Source: Saccoglossus kowalevskii
Taxonomy: Eukaryota; Hemichordata; Enteropneusta; Harrimaniidae
DNA: 10,674 nucleotides
Reading direction: 5' to 3'
Assembly (NCBI RefSeq): GCF_000003605.2
Contig: NW_003153754.1
Span: forward strand, 84,905 to 95,578
Shown here: positions 1-9,621 of the stretch, one piece after another
Numbering within the stretch: the stretch's first letter is position 1
Layout of the letters: each line of letters opens with the position of its first letter
The notes under the pieces: generated by a model
Databases searched by the model: none
Told to the model about the DNA's origin: nothing
Seen by the model: only the letters and a program-made list of their open reading frames with translations
Made by a program: the position numbers and the translations under genes

Positions 1-299
1 AAATATAATAAACAGAAAATAAAAACTGGCGAAGAAATAGCGTGCTCGTTACTTTTACACAACTGTCTGGCAATGCGTGTGGTGCAATCAAGCTTTCCTA
101 TTTACCACTATGTCGAATTTTTGCTGGACGCGTTTTGTGATTTTAACGTATTTCATATAAAATGCTGCATAGGCACAACTAACAGGCAATGCATTAACCT
201 CGGCATATGTGCAGTCATATCGCGGAAAAACAGGTAGCGGTGGCACGCATGCACCATATGGCTTTTTTAGTGTTGACGTCACTTACAAGAAACGCACAC

Positions 300-1690
300 A
301 TTATTCTGTCCCCCTTCTTTTGTGATCTTAGGAACTATGAAACCATTTATTTTGCTAAAACCATTAAGATGAGTTCCGATGAAAACTGCCGTACGCATAT
401 TTCGCAAGGTTAGACATCTAGACATATTCGGATAAACAAAATCATGCCAATTAACATTTTCAGAAGTTATATTTTTTTACGTACACCACTGACTACTTCA
501 CATTATGTTCAGTAGATCTGGGAAAACAACGTCTTACTAAGTCTTAATGATTAACTCATGAACAAGGGAACCGGATAACTCAGTCAGGTGGTTGAGAAAT
601 CAAGAACGGATGTTTAGTTGTGAAGCGAAAACAAATGAATTGTGTAGATCAGATATTAAGTTATTCAGTTGAACACTTATGTAAAAAATTACTCATACAC
701 CGAATATTTAGAGGTTTTAGTGAAGTAACGCTTTGAAGTGTTCAATCAATACGATTAATTTGATAACTAATCAAATGGCGTATTTGTTGATAAACCCAAC
801 GCCACACGTTAAGCAACACACCGCTCCTATCAGATTCGTGTTCCGTGATTATTTTTCAAGGAATAAATCGAAAATAGAAAAAGCTAGCAGCATTGTAGCC
901 TGAATCGTCTCAAATCACCATGCGCGTACATGTTATGCTCATTTAAATATATGGAACGTTGTTCTAAAAAAACTGTTCAAATTGTGATTTACTACACGCA
1001 TAACCGCTATTTACAGTCGCGGGTAAAGGTGTATATATTGTTCAAACTCACATCGTTGCCCTATTTTGAAGAAAAAAAAGATAACGAATAAGAAATTACA
1101 AAAGTTACCAAGATAAAAACAGACGCGATCTCGGCGATAACAATTTAAAGTGTTCAACTGATGCAATATATTTGATAATGTTGACCAAACTAAACCAAAC
1201 CAAACGTCACATGTTAAGCAACACACCATAATCTGCTTCACGATCCGCAATTATAAGTTAAAGAATAAAGCGAAAATAAAAATACAAGCGTGCAACATTG
1301 CAGCCTAAATTGTCTCAAATCACTATGTGCGCGCATGCAACGCTGTTCTAAATAAAACACCCCAACGTTCAAATTGTTATTCACTATACCTATAACCGAG
1401 TTTCATAGTCGCAAACGCAAACGCATGTAGATTGTTGAAACTCTCATCGTTGCCTTAGTTTAAAAAAAGAAGAACAACAGATTACAATAGTCATCAAGAT
1501 AAAGATAGACGCGCTTTCTGCGATTTCAACTAAATTCAAAATAAATAATAATTTAGTGTTGGTGTATTGCTCTGTTCATATGTTGGCACCTGTTCACTAT
1601 AGAACGACTTACTGGAGCCCTATCTCGAGAGTGATCGACATCGATACAGACGTGTTCTGTTCTATAGTTTGGCATTAACTTCTATTGCTT
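300..1690. repeat. Composite dispersed repeat, copy A, with a doubled internal unit of about 400 bp
   Basis: The left part (about 310-740) and right part (about 1515-1680) are recognisably the same sequence as about 3720-4190 and 4410-4675. Shared marks are GTACACCACTGACTACTTCA (480-500 versus 3898-3917) and CGACATCGATA-AGACGTGT (1635 versus 4627). The middle is present twice in tandem here: GCCACACGTTAAGCAACACACC at 801 recurs with mismatches at 1206, and ATTGTTCAAACTCACATCGTTGCC at 1037 recurs at 1431, an offset of 394-405 bp. Mismatches and indels are frequent, so the copies are old. I see no coding content or clear terminal repeats. A non-autonomous DNA element or variable-copy satellite block is possible. 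Confidence 0.75.
740..1560. repeat. Tandem duplication, two units of about 400 bp
   Basis: Unit 1 is about 740-1137 and unit 2 about 1138-1560. Each has, in order, a GTGTTCAA start, a C-CACA-GTTAAGCAACACACC block, a TTGTAGCCTGAAT/TTGCAGCCTAAAT block, a TGCGCG-CAT block, a TTGTTCAAACTC block and an AGACGCG end. Homology runs throughout with scattered mismatches. The dispersed copy at 4190-4440 has only one, internally shortened, unit. Confidence 0.75.
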
Positions 1691-2939
1691 AATTTACTGC
1701 ATCGAACTATTCTACGAAAACTTTTATGAATTTTTGAACGAAACAACAAATCTATACAATGATATGTCGAATGTATTTACTTAATTCTCGTTAAACAACA
1801 ATCGATTTACCACGCCCTAACTACCGCTAGAGTTCCGAATGTTTTTACATGAATGTTTCCATAGCAATTAGATTATTAACTAACATTTCGTAATTAATCA
1901 TGAAGTACATTTCAGCATACTAGTCATCTTAACTCATCTCGTCATGTTTCTCTTTGAAGATCACAGTTTACCACCTACATGCTATATATTTTCTAGATAA
2001 TTGAAGTTTCCAATTTATTGTTTAGGTCTGATCCAAAAATCACCGTTTTTTAGATTTTGTTTTTAATTTAAAAGAATTAAAACTTCATCTAAAAATATGA
2101 AGTAAATACTTTCTAGTACGAGCAAAGTTTATATCTAGGGCGGTCAAGTTTTTCTAACTGCTTACCATGGATTAATAATTATCTCACCAAGCAGTGGGTT
2201 CAGGTAAGATGAGAAGCGTGCCATGTCAGGGAGCTACAATTATCTGATTTCTCCCTTGGACCCAATCGGTTCCCGATCCATGTTGCATATAGAATCGTTA
2301 TGAGATGTGGACTCCAAAGACTATGGCATCCTGCTATATGGTCATGTTTTTATAATCATAACGCAACATGTATCGAGTGTATTGTGCATTTTAACGAATT
2401 ATTTGTAGATAACGATATTTAGTTCAATGTTCCTATTTTTCTGTTTAACACTGAACAAATACTCGTGTTTATACGTGTTAACTTATTCAAATCAGTTTCT
2501 ATCCAACCGAATATCGTGTAGTAACGACTCAATCGCGTAGTTACACCAATCCGAATATGAAAAGGGTATAGTCTGACCGATCCAGGTAGTACCTGACTTA
2601 AAGCTATGTCTCGCAATGACGTGTTATAAATTGATTTAGTATATATGAATGAATATAAATTTTTTGACCGAATAGGGGCACTGTGACACAAAATGTTCCA
2701 GCGACGACAACGCTCAATTTTGAATACATATTTTCGTGCGCTGACATCTGGTTATTTTTACCGCATGGCAACCATAACTGTGAAAACAAAGGCAGAACAC
2801 TCTCAAAAAAAGATACTTTGGGATGGTTGTTGAGACTCCCCTGAACAGTGTAACAAGATTACTCCTGTGTATGTAACACATATAAATTTGATTGTTCAGA
2901 ATTACTTCAAAGTTGAGTTTGTGTTGTTTTCTTGAATTT
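1691..2939. other. Gene-free AT-rich stretch
   Basis: There are no ORFs with protein-like composition on either strand. The open frames at 2419-2789 (minus) are short, overlap one another and match nothing I know. One short place stands out: on the minus strand, 2175-2270 reads MDREPIGSKGEIR, then two stops, then LPDMARFSSYLNPLLGE in the same frame. That could be a decayed coding scrap or chance. Confidence 0.6.
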
Positions 2940-3060
2940 TCACCGGCTCGACCGGCGTTCCTCATTAGCGCGCAGTGCCCATAGAAATACGTGGTACAGT
3001 GGTGCGCGTCTTGGCAACGTGGAACGTCTTGTGACGTAGCTCCGCCCCGAGAATAATTCA
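2940..3060. other. GC- and CpG-richer island in AT-rich surroundings
   Basis: About 120 bp contains GCGCGC, several CG dinucleotides, GTGACGTAG (CRE-like half site) and CTCCGCCCCGAG (GC-box-like). Its base composition differs sharply from both flanks. It may be a fragment of a mobile element or a small regulatory island. The open frames crossing it on the minus strand show no family resemblance. Confidence 0.4.
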
Positions 3061-3714
3061 AACTCACTTAAAGCTTTAGAGATACACAGTCGGCACATTG
3101 TATCTAGTATATACAATTCAGATAGCATTGATGATAACAATTATATTTCGTAAACTGCCGTGTAGGTCTGGAGTTTTAGGTCGCAGCTGCCGGTACAAAC
3201 GTCGTAGTGAATTTCACTGCAATACTATATAGGGTGAGATATGGTTGCGAAACCTTCCGCCATAATTTTTTTTATTAATATTGTCAACGTTTTTAAAATT
3301 TTAGCTTGTCACGGCGTCTGCTCACTTTGTTTTTCCGAATCATATGCACACTCAGCTAATTGCAATTAAATTACCGATATTTTATATATTGGGCTACCAT
3401 CTTGAATCGAGCCCGAGCATAGGCAACTGAACAAATTGAGAAACCACATTACACATTATTAACCTCAAACATTTTCCAAAACGAAAATAAAAAATCAATT
3501 TACATCACCATAGTAAATCATGCTATGCGTGCTCTAGTTACTCCAGACAAAAACAATAAATCACGTGTATTTAGGTGTGACACGTTATGCAGACATAATT
3601 ATGTTTAGTCTTTACCGTAAATTATAGTTCACAAAACGAAATATTTTTGTCTAAAATAAAGAAGATTCACAATATTTTGGAGTTATGCAAACCCCTATAT
3701 GTTTGCCACAATTT
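3061..3714. other. Gene-free AT-rich stretch
   Basis: I see no open frame of interest, no structured RNA signature and no repeat partner elsewhere in the window. Poly-A/T runs are common. Confidence 0.6.
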
Positions 3715-4675
3715 GTTGTTCATTTTTTCCCCTATTTTTTGTGATCTTTAGAAACCATTTATTTTGTTAAAACTATGAAAGTGAATTTTGACGAAAACTA
3801 TCGTACGAATATTTCGCCAAATTGGACATCTAGAAACATATTTCGATAAACAAAATTACGAGTGTCAATTAACATTTTCACAACATTTTTTTGTTTACGT
3901 ACACCACTGACTACTTCAGAGTATGTTTAGTAGATCTCAGATAGAGATTTCCTGGCAGCTGGGCAAACAACGATATATTACGTCTTAAAAATTAACTCAA
4001 AAAGCTATGTGTTCTACACTGAACAAATAAACTGGAAAATTCAATCAAGAACGAATGTTTAGTTGTGAAGCGCTAACATATGTATATTAGATAAGATATT
4101 AGGCCAAGTCATATCAATTGTATACTTAAAAATTATGCTAGAATGTTGTCCATACACCGAATATTTTGAGCATTTAGTGAAGTATCGCTTTCAAGTGTTC
4201 AAACGAAGCGATCTATTTATAATTAATTAATTGATCAAACAATGTATTTGTTGATAAACCTAATGCCACACGTTAAGCAGCACTCGCTCTTCATGTTCCA
4301 TAACCTATATTTATATTCGTATGAAAAAGTGTATATATTGTTCAAACTTTCTTCGTTTGGAAAAAAACAAATAACAAACCACAACATTGTTTTGTCATCA
4401 AGTTGAAGGCGGTCGCGCTCTCGGAGATTTCAACTAAATTTAAAATAATTAATACTTGGTTGTGGTATATTGTTCTGTTCATATATTGGCGCCTGTTCAT
4501 TCATTCCAGCTTCATCTTAAATTTGTTCTTCTCTTGGTTTGTGGTATAAATGTAGCGATATGCGTTTCTTTCCGTGGATTTATGAACCAACACTGAACAG
4601 TGACGCGGCAGTAAACAAGATGGTTCGACATCGATATAGACGTGTCCTATTCTATAGTCTGAGCTTCCGTTGTCT
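3715..4675. repeat. Composite dispersed repeat, copy B, with a single shortened internal unit
   Basis: This is the same orientation and order as the 300-1690 repeat. It has TTTGTGATCTT...AAACCATTTATTTTG, then ATATTTCG/GACATCTAGA, GTACACCACTGACTACTTCA, CCACACGTTAAGCA (4265), TATATTGTTCAAAC (4335), ATTTCAACTAAATTTAAAAT and CGACATCGATATAGACGTGT (4627). Between 4300 and 4330 about 160 bp present in the copy A unit is missing. The copy contains only one unit where copy A has two. Confidence 0.75.
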
Positions 4676-4798
4676 ACATTACATTATTACTTGATTTTTT
4701 TCCTACGTGAAATTATTATACGAATAACATATTCTCAAATCCAAATGATTGAAAACACGTTAGCACTCGTGGTGATGTTCATTTGTCGTAAAAAGTAA

Positions 4799-5210
4799 CT
4801 TTCAACGACTTCGAATTGTATTTATGAACTGACCATCCCTGCAGGTTCACTGAAATGCATCTAGTTCAATAACATATTTGTTGAGAAACGACTGCCATCC
4901 TTACAGTCAAATTGAGAGTATGTGTCCAAGTACACAGCAAACACAGTGATTCTTTCAAAATTGTTATCTAATGGAACTTCACATGTGTTTGAATAGCTAA
5001 AGCATACCATCCAATACTCAGATAATCACATCAATATCTGTAAATACAGTAACAGTCATACACGCCCAGATGAAATTAGAGTTATGTGCTCTAGTGTTCT
5101 TTTAACCATCGTGAAAGAAACTGAAAGTCAGAAAATCAATTTAAAATTCGGTCTGTCAGGTATTCTCTAAAAGTAACTAAAGCATGCTACTCTGGCAGTC
5201 TAAACATCAT
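4799..5210. repeat. Second repeat family, left direct copy
   Basis: Shares an ordered series of blocks with 5397-5826: TTGAGAAAC, ACAGTCAAATTGA-AGT, ACACAGCAAAC, TTCTTTCAAAAT, GAAACTGAAAGT and CTCTAAAAGTAACTAAAG. The offset is about 570-600 bp in the same orientation. There is no coding signal. Divergence is considerable. Confidence 0.7.
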
Positions 5211-5280
5211 ACAAAAGTTTAGACATAGAGTAACACAGTAGTGCATATGCCATGCAATGTCTGTCTGAATTATTAACTGA

Positions 5281-5400
5281 CAGCTTATTTCACTATTGTT
5301 GTTTTTGACTGTTCCGAACACTATATGGAATGCTGTTCTAAATCCCATTGTTAAAACTGTGATTTACTACGCCCATGTTTATCAGTCGTAAAATGAAAAT
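5281..5400. repeat. Partial unit related to the 400-bp tandem unit
   Basis: ATATGGAATGCTGTTCTAAA, then TGTGATTTACTACGCCCAT and CAGTCGTAAA echo the run at about 948-1020 (ATATGGAACGTTGTTCTAAA, GTGATTTACTACACGCAT, CAGTCGCGG). This links the second repeat family physically to the first and suggests that they are parts of one longer element. Confidence 0.55.
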
Positions 5401-5826
5401 TTCTGGTCGTTCCTGCAACTCCACTGCAATGTATCTAATAGCTAATTCGATAATATATTTTTTGAGAAACTACTATCAACAGTCAAATTGATAGTGTATG
5501 CCAATGCACACAGCAAACCCAATGTTTCTTTCAAAATGTATATTTAATGGGACTTCGCATTTGATTGACTAGCTGAAGCATATAAGGTGGTACTTAGATT
5601 ATCACAGCAATATATATATATATATATAATACATATTACAGTTTTGTGCTAGTTAGTGTCTTTTAGCTATTGTGGAAGAAACTGAAAGTAGGAATTAGCT
5701 ATCTTTAAGTGTCAGTGATATTAAGGTAGCAACAGTGGGGAAACGAATTGAAAGTCGGCATGTGATTTAGGTAGTCTCTAAAAGTAACTAAAGTACGCTA
5801 CTCTAACAGTCTACTCTAACAGTTTC
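5397..5826. repeat. Second repeat family, right direct copy
   Basis: Diverged direct copy of 4799-5210 with the same block order. It has an inserted TA run and a short local duplication near its end (CTACTCTAACAGT twice at about 5798-5824). The sequence that follows (ATTATTGTTGTATTTGATTATTTCGA) again resembles the start of the 5281 unit, so the period of this array is about 540-600 bp. Confidence 0.7.
5610..5628. repeat. TA dinucleotide microsatellite
   Basis: An uninterrupted AT/TA run of about nine repeats inside the right copy of the second repeat family. It is absent from the left copy, where ATCACATCAATATCTG stands at the matching place, so it expanded after the duplication. Confidence 0.9.
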
Positions 5827-5859
5827 ATTATTGTTGTATTTGATTATTTCGACTGAATC

Positions 5860-6380
5860 CTTGTCACGCAAACGACCTGTCAATTACGACCAGTATTTAT
5901 TTCAAGCTATAACGAAATTACTACAGTCATTCTACCTAAATTCGTTGAATAGTTTTGGCAGGCTGTAATTAGAAAACTAATAATGATTACCTGAGCCACA
6001 TTATTACAAGACCAGTATCTGGTACTTTTAACTGTTGTTACTATTCTATTTGGTACCACATCATCACATGAAAACAAACGATTAATAACAATCAGCAAAT
6101 TCAAGGCACACTCGCTCTCGGACACAGAGAATTCACATAAATTAAAAAAAAAGTGTGGTAAATATTATGTTGGATCACCTTTCTACATACTTCAGTACAA
6201 CCAATTACAATGCCACATGTATCCAAAAAACATCAACACATTTTGCTTTAAAATAACACGATTCATGTAGACGGGATTGTCAAAATCGATACCAAGGTGC
6301 TATATTGCGACGTAAAACAAGTACAATAACCGTTTCCCACAAATTGTCCAAGATTCCAATTTTTACAAATTAATGTTATT
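5860..6380. other. Gene-free AT-rich stretch
   Basis: A 72-codon open frame on the minus strand (5907-6125) has no domain-like pattern and no splice context that I find convincing. Nothing else stands out. Confidence 0.6.
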
Positions 6381-6390
6381 ATAATTTTAT

Positions 6391-6480
6391 TATAAACTGA
6401 AAGGGTCTTGCTCATCAGGGCAACCATAACTTGATTGGCTTTGCTCAGTGTCGGGTCTTCGGCAAAAACTTCATCCAGAG
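6391..6480 (-). other. Orphan exon-like open stretch, unrecognised
   Basis: Read on the minus strand, the stretch opens immediately after a CACCTAG acceptor-like site and runs SLDEVFAEDPTLSKANQVMV, then continues ALMSKTLS before turning AT-rich. The composition and GC content (higher than its surroundings) are coding-like. I find no clear donor on its 3' side and no partner exon. It may be a relic of a gene or mobile element. I do not recognise the family. Confidence 0.25.
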
Positions 6481-6614
6481 ACTAGGTGAAATTGATAAGT
6501 TCATGTAGAATATTACCGCAAAATTGATAATTTTAACTACATAAAGACATACAACGTTGCTTATTGGATCAAATTTATATATAGATTACAATCAGAAAAT
6601 TGTTTCAACAGTGA

Positions 6615-6746
6615 GGTGTTACAACCTTATTTATCACATACTTTAAACTTTTAAACACACCCAAATGGTACACAGCAGACGAAAAGAAGCAGATTTTTAG
6701 TGGTTATTGTGAGAAGATAGTGGATATGAAAGGGTGTTATTCCAAG
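6615..6746 (+). CDS. Candidate upstream exon ending in a consensus donor (uncertain)
   Basis: A stop-free stretch ends at TCCAAG|GTAAGT (6746/6747), a near-perfect splice donor. The last 28 codons begin KWYTADEKKQIFSGYC and have coding-like composition. The donor is phase 0, exactly what the acceptor at 8414 needs in the glycosyltransferase frame. A start at ATG 6726 (G at -3) would give a seven-residue leader, MKGCYSK, joined to the 8415 exon across a 1,668-bp intron that contains the retrotransposon remnant. No convincing acceptor was seen just upstream of the open stretch, and I recognise no domain. It could equally be a chance open stretch, a 5' UTR exon, or debris of a mobile element. 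Confidence 0.3.
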
Positions 6747-7256
6747 GTAAGTATGACTATTTATATTGTTAATTTATTAGTTTGTTTCTTAAATAGGCCT
6801 AGGCCTTTTGTTTGCGGAAATGCATGCAATGACATTTCTTCTGTCGTTTCAGGTTGACTGAGAAAATGGCCTAATGGGCTTGCTTGGATACATGCTGAGT
6901 TTGATGATGCACGTTCTCTATACAATATTAAATAGTGGAACACAGGAAGTTTACTAGTTTTAATATTCGTAAACTTTTCAATAGCTCACAAACCGTCTTT
7001 AATATTGTTAATATTGTACACAATGACGAGACGTTGGTATCATCATGAAAAAAACCTGCATGTATTAGGAAATTGCGAGTGCAAGCCAATGAAGCAATGA
7101 AAGCCACTGCAAGACACTTAAGTATCTTTCAAGTATATTTACCTACACAGTGACCGGTTCAAAGGATCAAGTGAAAATAGGCCACGATCAACGGACACCC
7201 GGATGACTCATAGATACCCACCAGATCTCATTGCTATAGAGATGTTACTACCTCGG
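6747..7256. other. Non-coding stretch, possibly part of a long intron
   Basis: It follows the donor at 6747. It contains a perfect 12-bp palindrome, AGGCCTAGGCCT, at 6795-6806, and an acceptor-like site TTCTGTCGTTTCAG ending at about 6852. After that site I find only short open frames with no recognisable content. The remainder carries no feature I can name. Confidence 0.5.
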
Positions 7257-7779
7257 TCATTTACTGGTTCTTTTGAATGCAATAGCTGCCTTGTTGAGAA
7301 CACAGGCTTGAGAAAATAGAACTGGATGTTGGGTATGATCAATTCATTAGACCGTGTTGCTACTTAGGAGAAGATATGATTGCTGCAGGTGGTAGATGTA
7401 GAGAAAGTTCCATTGCTAGTATCAGGGAAGCATGGAAAAAGTTACATGACTTGCTACCTATTCTAACTACAGGATTGTTGTCGCTCTTTGTTTCAAAACA
7501 TGTAGATGCACTTGTGAAAAGTGTCCTTTGTAGTGGATTTGTGTTGCCAGCTCAAACTGAGAGAATGTCTTGGATTTTCTATCATTGAGAACGTAACGGG
7601 GAGCTGCAAACTACAGTGGTACACATAAATATGAAGGAAAAATAACAATATTCAAGAAGTTGAACATTGAGGGTAAAGTCAGTAGAGGAAGGCATTGGAA
7701 GACATCAAAGGCATTTGAATGTTCTGATGTTAGGTTTATAAGTGTGGACACAAATTTGTTCAAACACCAACATTTTTAA
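7257..7779 (+). pseudogene. Decayed non-LTR retrotransposon, C-terminal reverse-transcriptase ORF fragment
   Basis: The core, 7316-7588, reads IELDVGYDQFIRPCCYLGED and then MIAAGG, AWKKLHDLLPILTT and SVLCSG. These match the familiar C-terminal block of animal non-LTR reverse transcriptases (pattern FCYLGDMI-x-AGG ... W-KF-ELLPVLT ... SA-LYGSE). Just upstream, in another frame, FTGSFECNSC (from 7260) resembles the CxxC segment that often precedes this block. Downstream, in a third frame (7663-7779), IEGKVSRGRHWKTSK resembles the 'GK-xRGRP-KTW' C-terminus of such ORFs and ends at TAA 7777-7779. At least two frame changes (about 7300-7315 and 7589-7662) and no upstream polymerase core make this a dead, 5'-truncated copy. 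It lies between the candidate upstream exon and the glycosyltransferase exon, so it may be intronic. Which clade it belongs to is not settled. Confidence 0.7.
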
Positions 7780-8414
7780 TAAATGCATCAGTATCCAATG
7801 CAAATGTAATTGTATTGATTTCGGGTAGTGTATATTCCACACATATAATAACATACCAGGCCATCAAGTCACATTCAAGTCAAAAGTATGGTTGAATAAA
7901 ATGTATTATTTTTATAAATGTGGAAAACGCATACCATACAAAAGAGCTTGCATGTCCCTAATTTTCTCACCCAGTACCATGCAATTTACTTTCAAACATA
8001 ACTGGATCAGTAAAGAAATCACACATTTCAATCGTGAAAACATGTTTTGAAGCAAGGTGGTGTATGGTTGAAGTAACTTTCAATTATTACAACAGTGATC
8101 ATGCAATTTATACCCTAATTCTTATCCAAACAACGCTCTACTTTAAAAAGAGTAAATACTCTGGTGTTTTCTGGTAGTCCCCTCCACACTGGAACCAAAC
8201 AGCCATGTTTATATATGGTCTCAATTCAATGATCACAGGTTGCTACAGTTTCAACACACACCATACTTCATGTAGTAATTCAACTTATCATCTTTATCCT
8301 TTGAATTTGTTATTAAGAATTTCCAAACGCTTTTACATAGCCAATGTAAAGCTGTTACATTAAGAATAAACATATACTAATTCTTCAACTAGTATATCAT
8401 ATATATCACTTTAG
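7780..8414. other. Non-coding stretch upstream of the glycosyltransferase exon
   Basis: AT-rich with no coding signal. It ends in the acceptor CACTTTAG directly before the 8415 exon. It is either intron, if the candidate exon at 6746 is real, or it holds an undetected 5' UTR exon and promoter. I see no convincing promoter element. Confidence 0.5.
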
Positions 8415-9621
8415 GTGTTAGTCATGCGAAACGCACTGGTTGTAGGACTGGAGTGGTGGCCGAAGAACTGTGATCTTGCCCTGTCAATAATCCAGAAAGA
8501 TATTACCCTGACCATCTCAAAGGAAATCGATTCAGTGTACTGCACAGTGTTGTGGGCTACAGAAGAAGAAGTTGAAAATGCCAGAAGGCATGGAGTACAA
8601 CTTATCTTACCAAAAGTAAAACCAAACAAGTCTCCAACCCGCAATTGGTTACTACTTCATGAAAAATATTTCCCTCACCTGGAAACGTATAAGGATATTA
8701 GTTTTATAATCGGGCATACCTATGAAGATGGAATGATAGATGCAGCCAGGAGCATTCAGATTGAGGTATTCCCCGATGCAAAGTTGGCAATATTTAATCA
8801 CCGTATACCGGATGAAACAAACAGCAAGCTTCCATCCAGTGATAATGAATTATTACAAGAAGCAGACCTTATTGTATCTATTGGACTGAAAATTTTCGAT
8901 CAAGTCGAGGAAATTATGAACGGCAAAGCAAGTCCTCTACACCATTGTTATTATCCGGGGGTTGACGAGATGTTCACGCAATTGAATCTTTTTAAAACAA
9001 AGAAAGACCTGAGCACTTGTATTGAAATACTATCGGTTGATTTTGTATCCAACTATGAAGACTACGGTGCTGTTGCGAGCGCGATGGGAAGAGTGGCTGA
9101 TTCGTTTAAAGTAGGGGAGATTACACCTTGCTGGAAATTCTGTGGCATAACAAAAAATAACGATATCCAAAAGTGTGAACTGGAAAAAAAAGCGAAGTCT
9201 GAATTATTGAAGATTATCACCTTCGGACGTAGAACTCTGGATGATGTATGTGATGATTTTAAGCAGTGCCACGTATTCCTAAATAGCCAGAGGAGGGACC
9301 CCTTTGGTATCATCGCTCTATCAGCTCTTGCTGCTGGTGTGCCTGCACTTCTTAGCCGTCAGTCTGGAGCAGCCAAATTTCTCATGGATAACTTTTACCA
9401 TTTTGGTAGAATGTTTACTGTTCTTCATGAGAATTCAGATGAAGAATGGTTTAATATAATAATGGAAATTCTTCAAAATTATCCAAAGGTTGCTGAGACT
9501 GCGCGGAAATGTCGAGATGACCTGTTGGATTGTGGGGAAAAAGGTGTAATTGCAAAATCTCACACAGACCTTCTAAACCTACTTCATAATTTATCACAAG
9601 AGAAACCAGTGCAACGGAAAG
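8415..9621 (+). CDS. Exon encoding a GT-B/GT4-like glycosyltransferase domain, probably catalytically degenerate
   Basis: About 402 codons form one large exon. The 5' boundary is an acceptor ending at 8414 (CACTTTAG), and an in-frame TAG at 8412-8414 forbids extension further upstream. The 3' boundary is GAAAG|GTAAGA at 9621/9622. Counting the 8415 codon as residue 1, an N-terminal Rossmann-like half starts with strand NALVVGLEWW (6-15) and includes IIGH (98-101) and YYPGVD (179-184). The C-terminal half contains DPFGIIALSALAAG (295-308), which matches the conserved GT4 block around the E-x7-E motif. Here the first glutamate is Asp295 and the second is Ser303. The glycine-rich loop expected after EW is replaced by PKNCD, and the Arg and Lys normally seen near the start of the second half are not evident around 206-220. 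The fold assignment is fairly secure. Loss of normal catalysis is inferred, and binding without turnover is possible. If translation begins here, ATG 8424 has a G at -3. The GTG at 8415 is not a credible eukaryotic start. Confidence 0.8.

Noticed and set aside
274-281. TGACGTCA, a perfect CRE palindrome
   Set aside because: A single 8-bp site with no gene nearby. Expected by chance often enough that it is not worth calling.
88-413. Opposing open frames of 64 and 68 codons near the left edge
   Set aside because: They overlap on opposite strands. The plus-strand one runs into the dispersed repeat, whose second copy does not keep the frame.
2419-3140. Overlapping minus-strand open frames of 61-117 codons
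   Set aside because: Low-complexity or random-looking composition, mutual overlap in different frames, no splice context and no family resemblance.
300-5860. CRISPR array or centromeric satellite
   Set aside because: The repeats are hundreds of bases long, diverged and few in number, in an animal-type genome. They have neither the short identical repeats of CRISPR nor the long homogeneous array of a satellite.
6761-6943. Minus-strand open frame of 60 codons
   Set aside because: No recognisable motif, and it crosses a palindromic AGGCCT repeat. Chance is the simplest explanation.
8415-8417. GTG at the beginning of the long open frame as a translation start
   Set aside because: Eukaryotic context with an acceptor AG immediately before it. 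Either ATG 8424 or an upstream exon provides the start.
8411-8644. Minus-strand open frame over the start of the glycosyltransferase exon, and likewise 9062-9313
   Set aside because: Antisense shadows of a well supported coding exon, with no domain resemblance.
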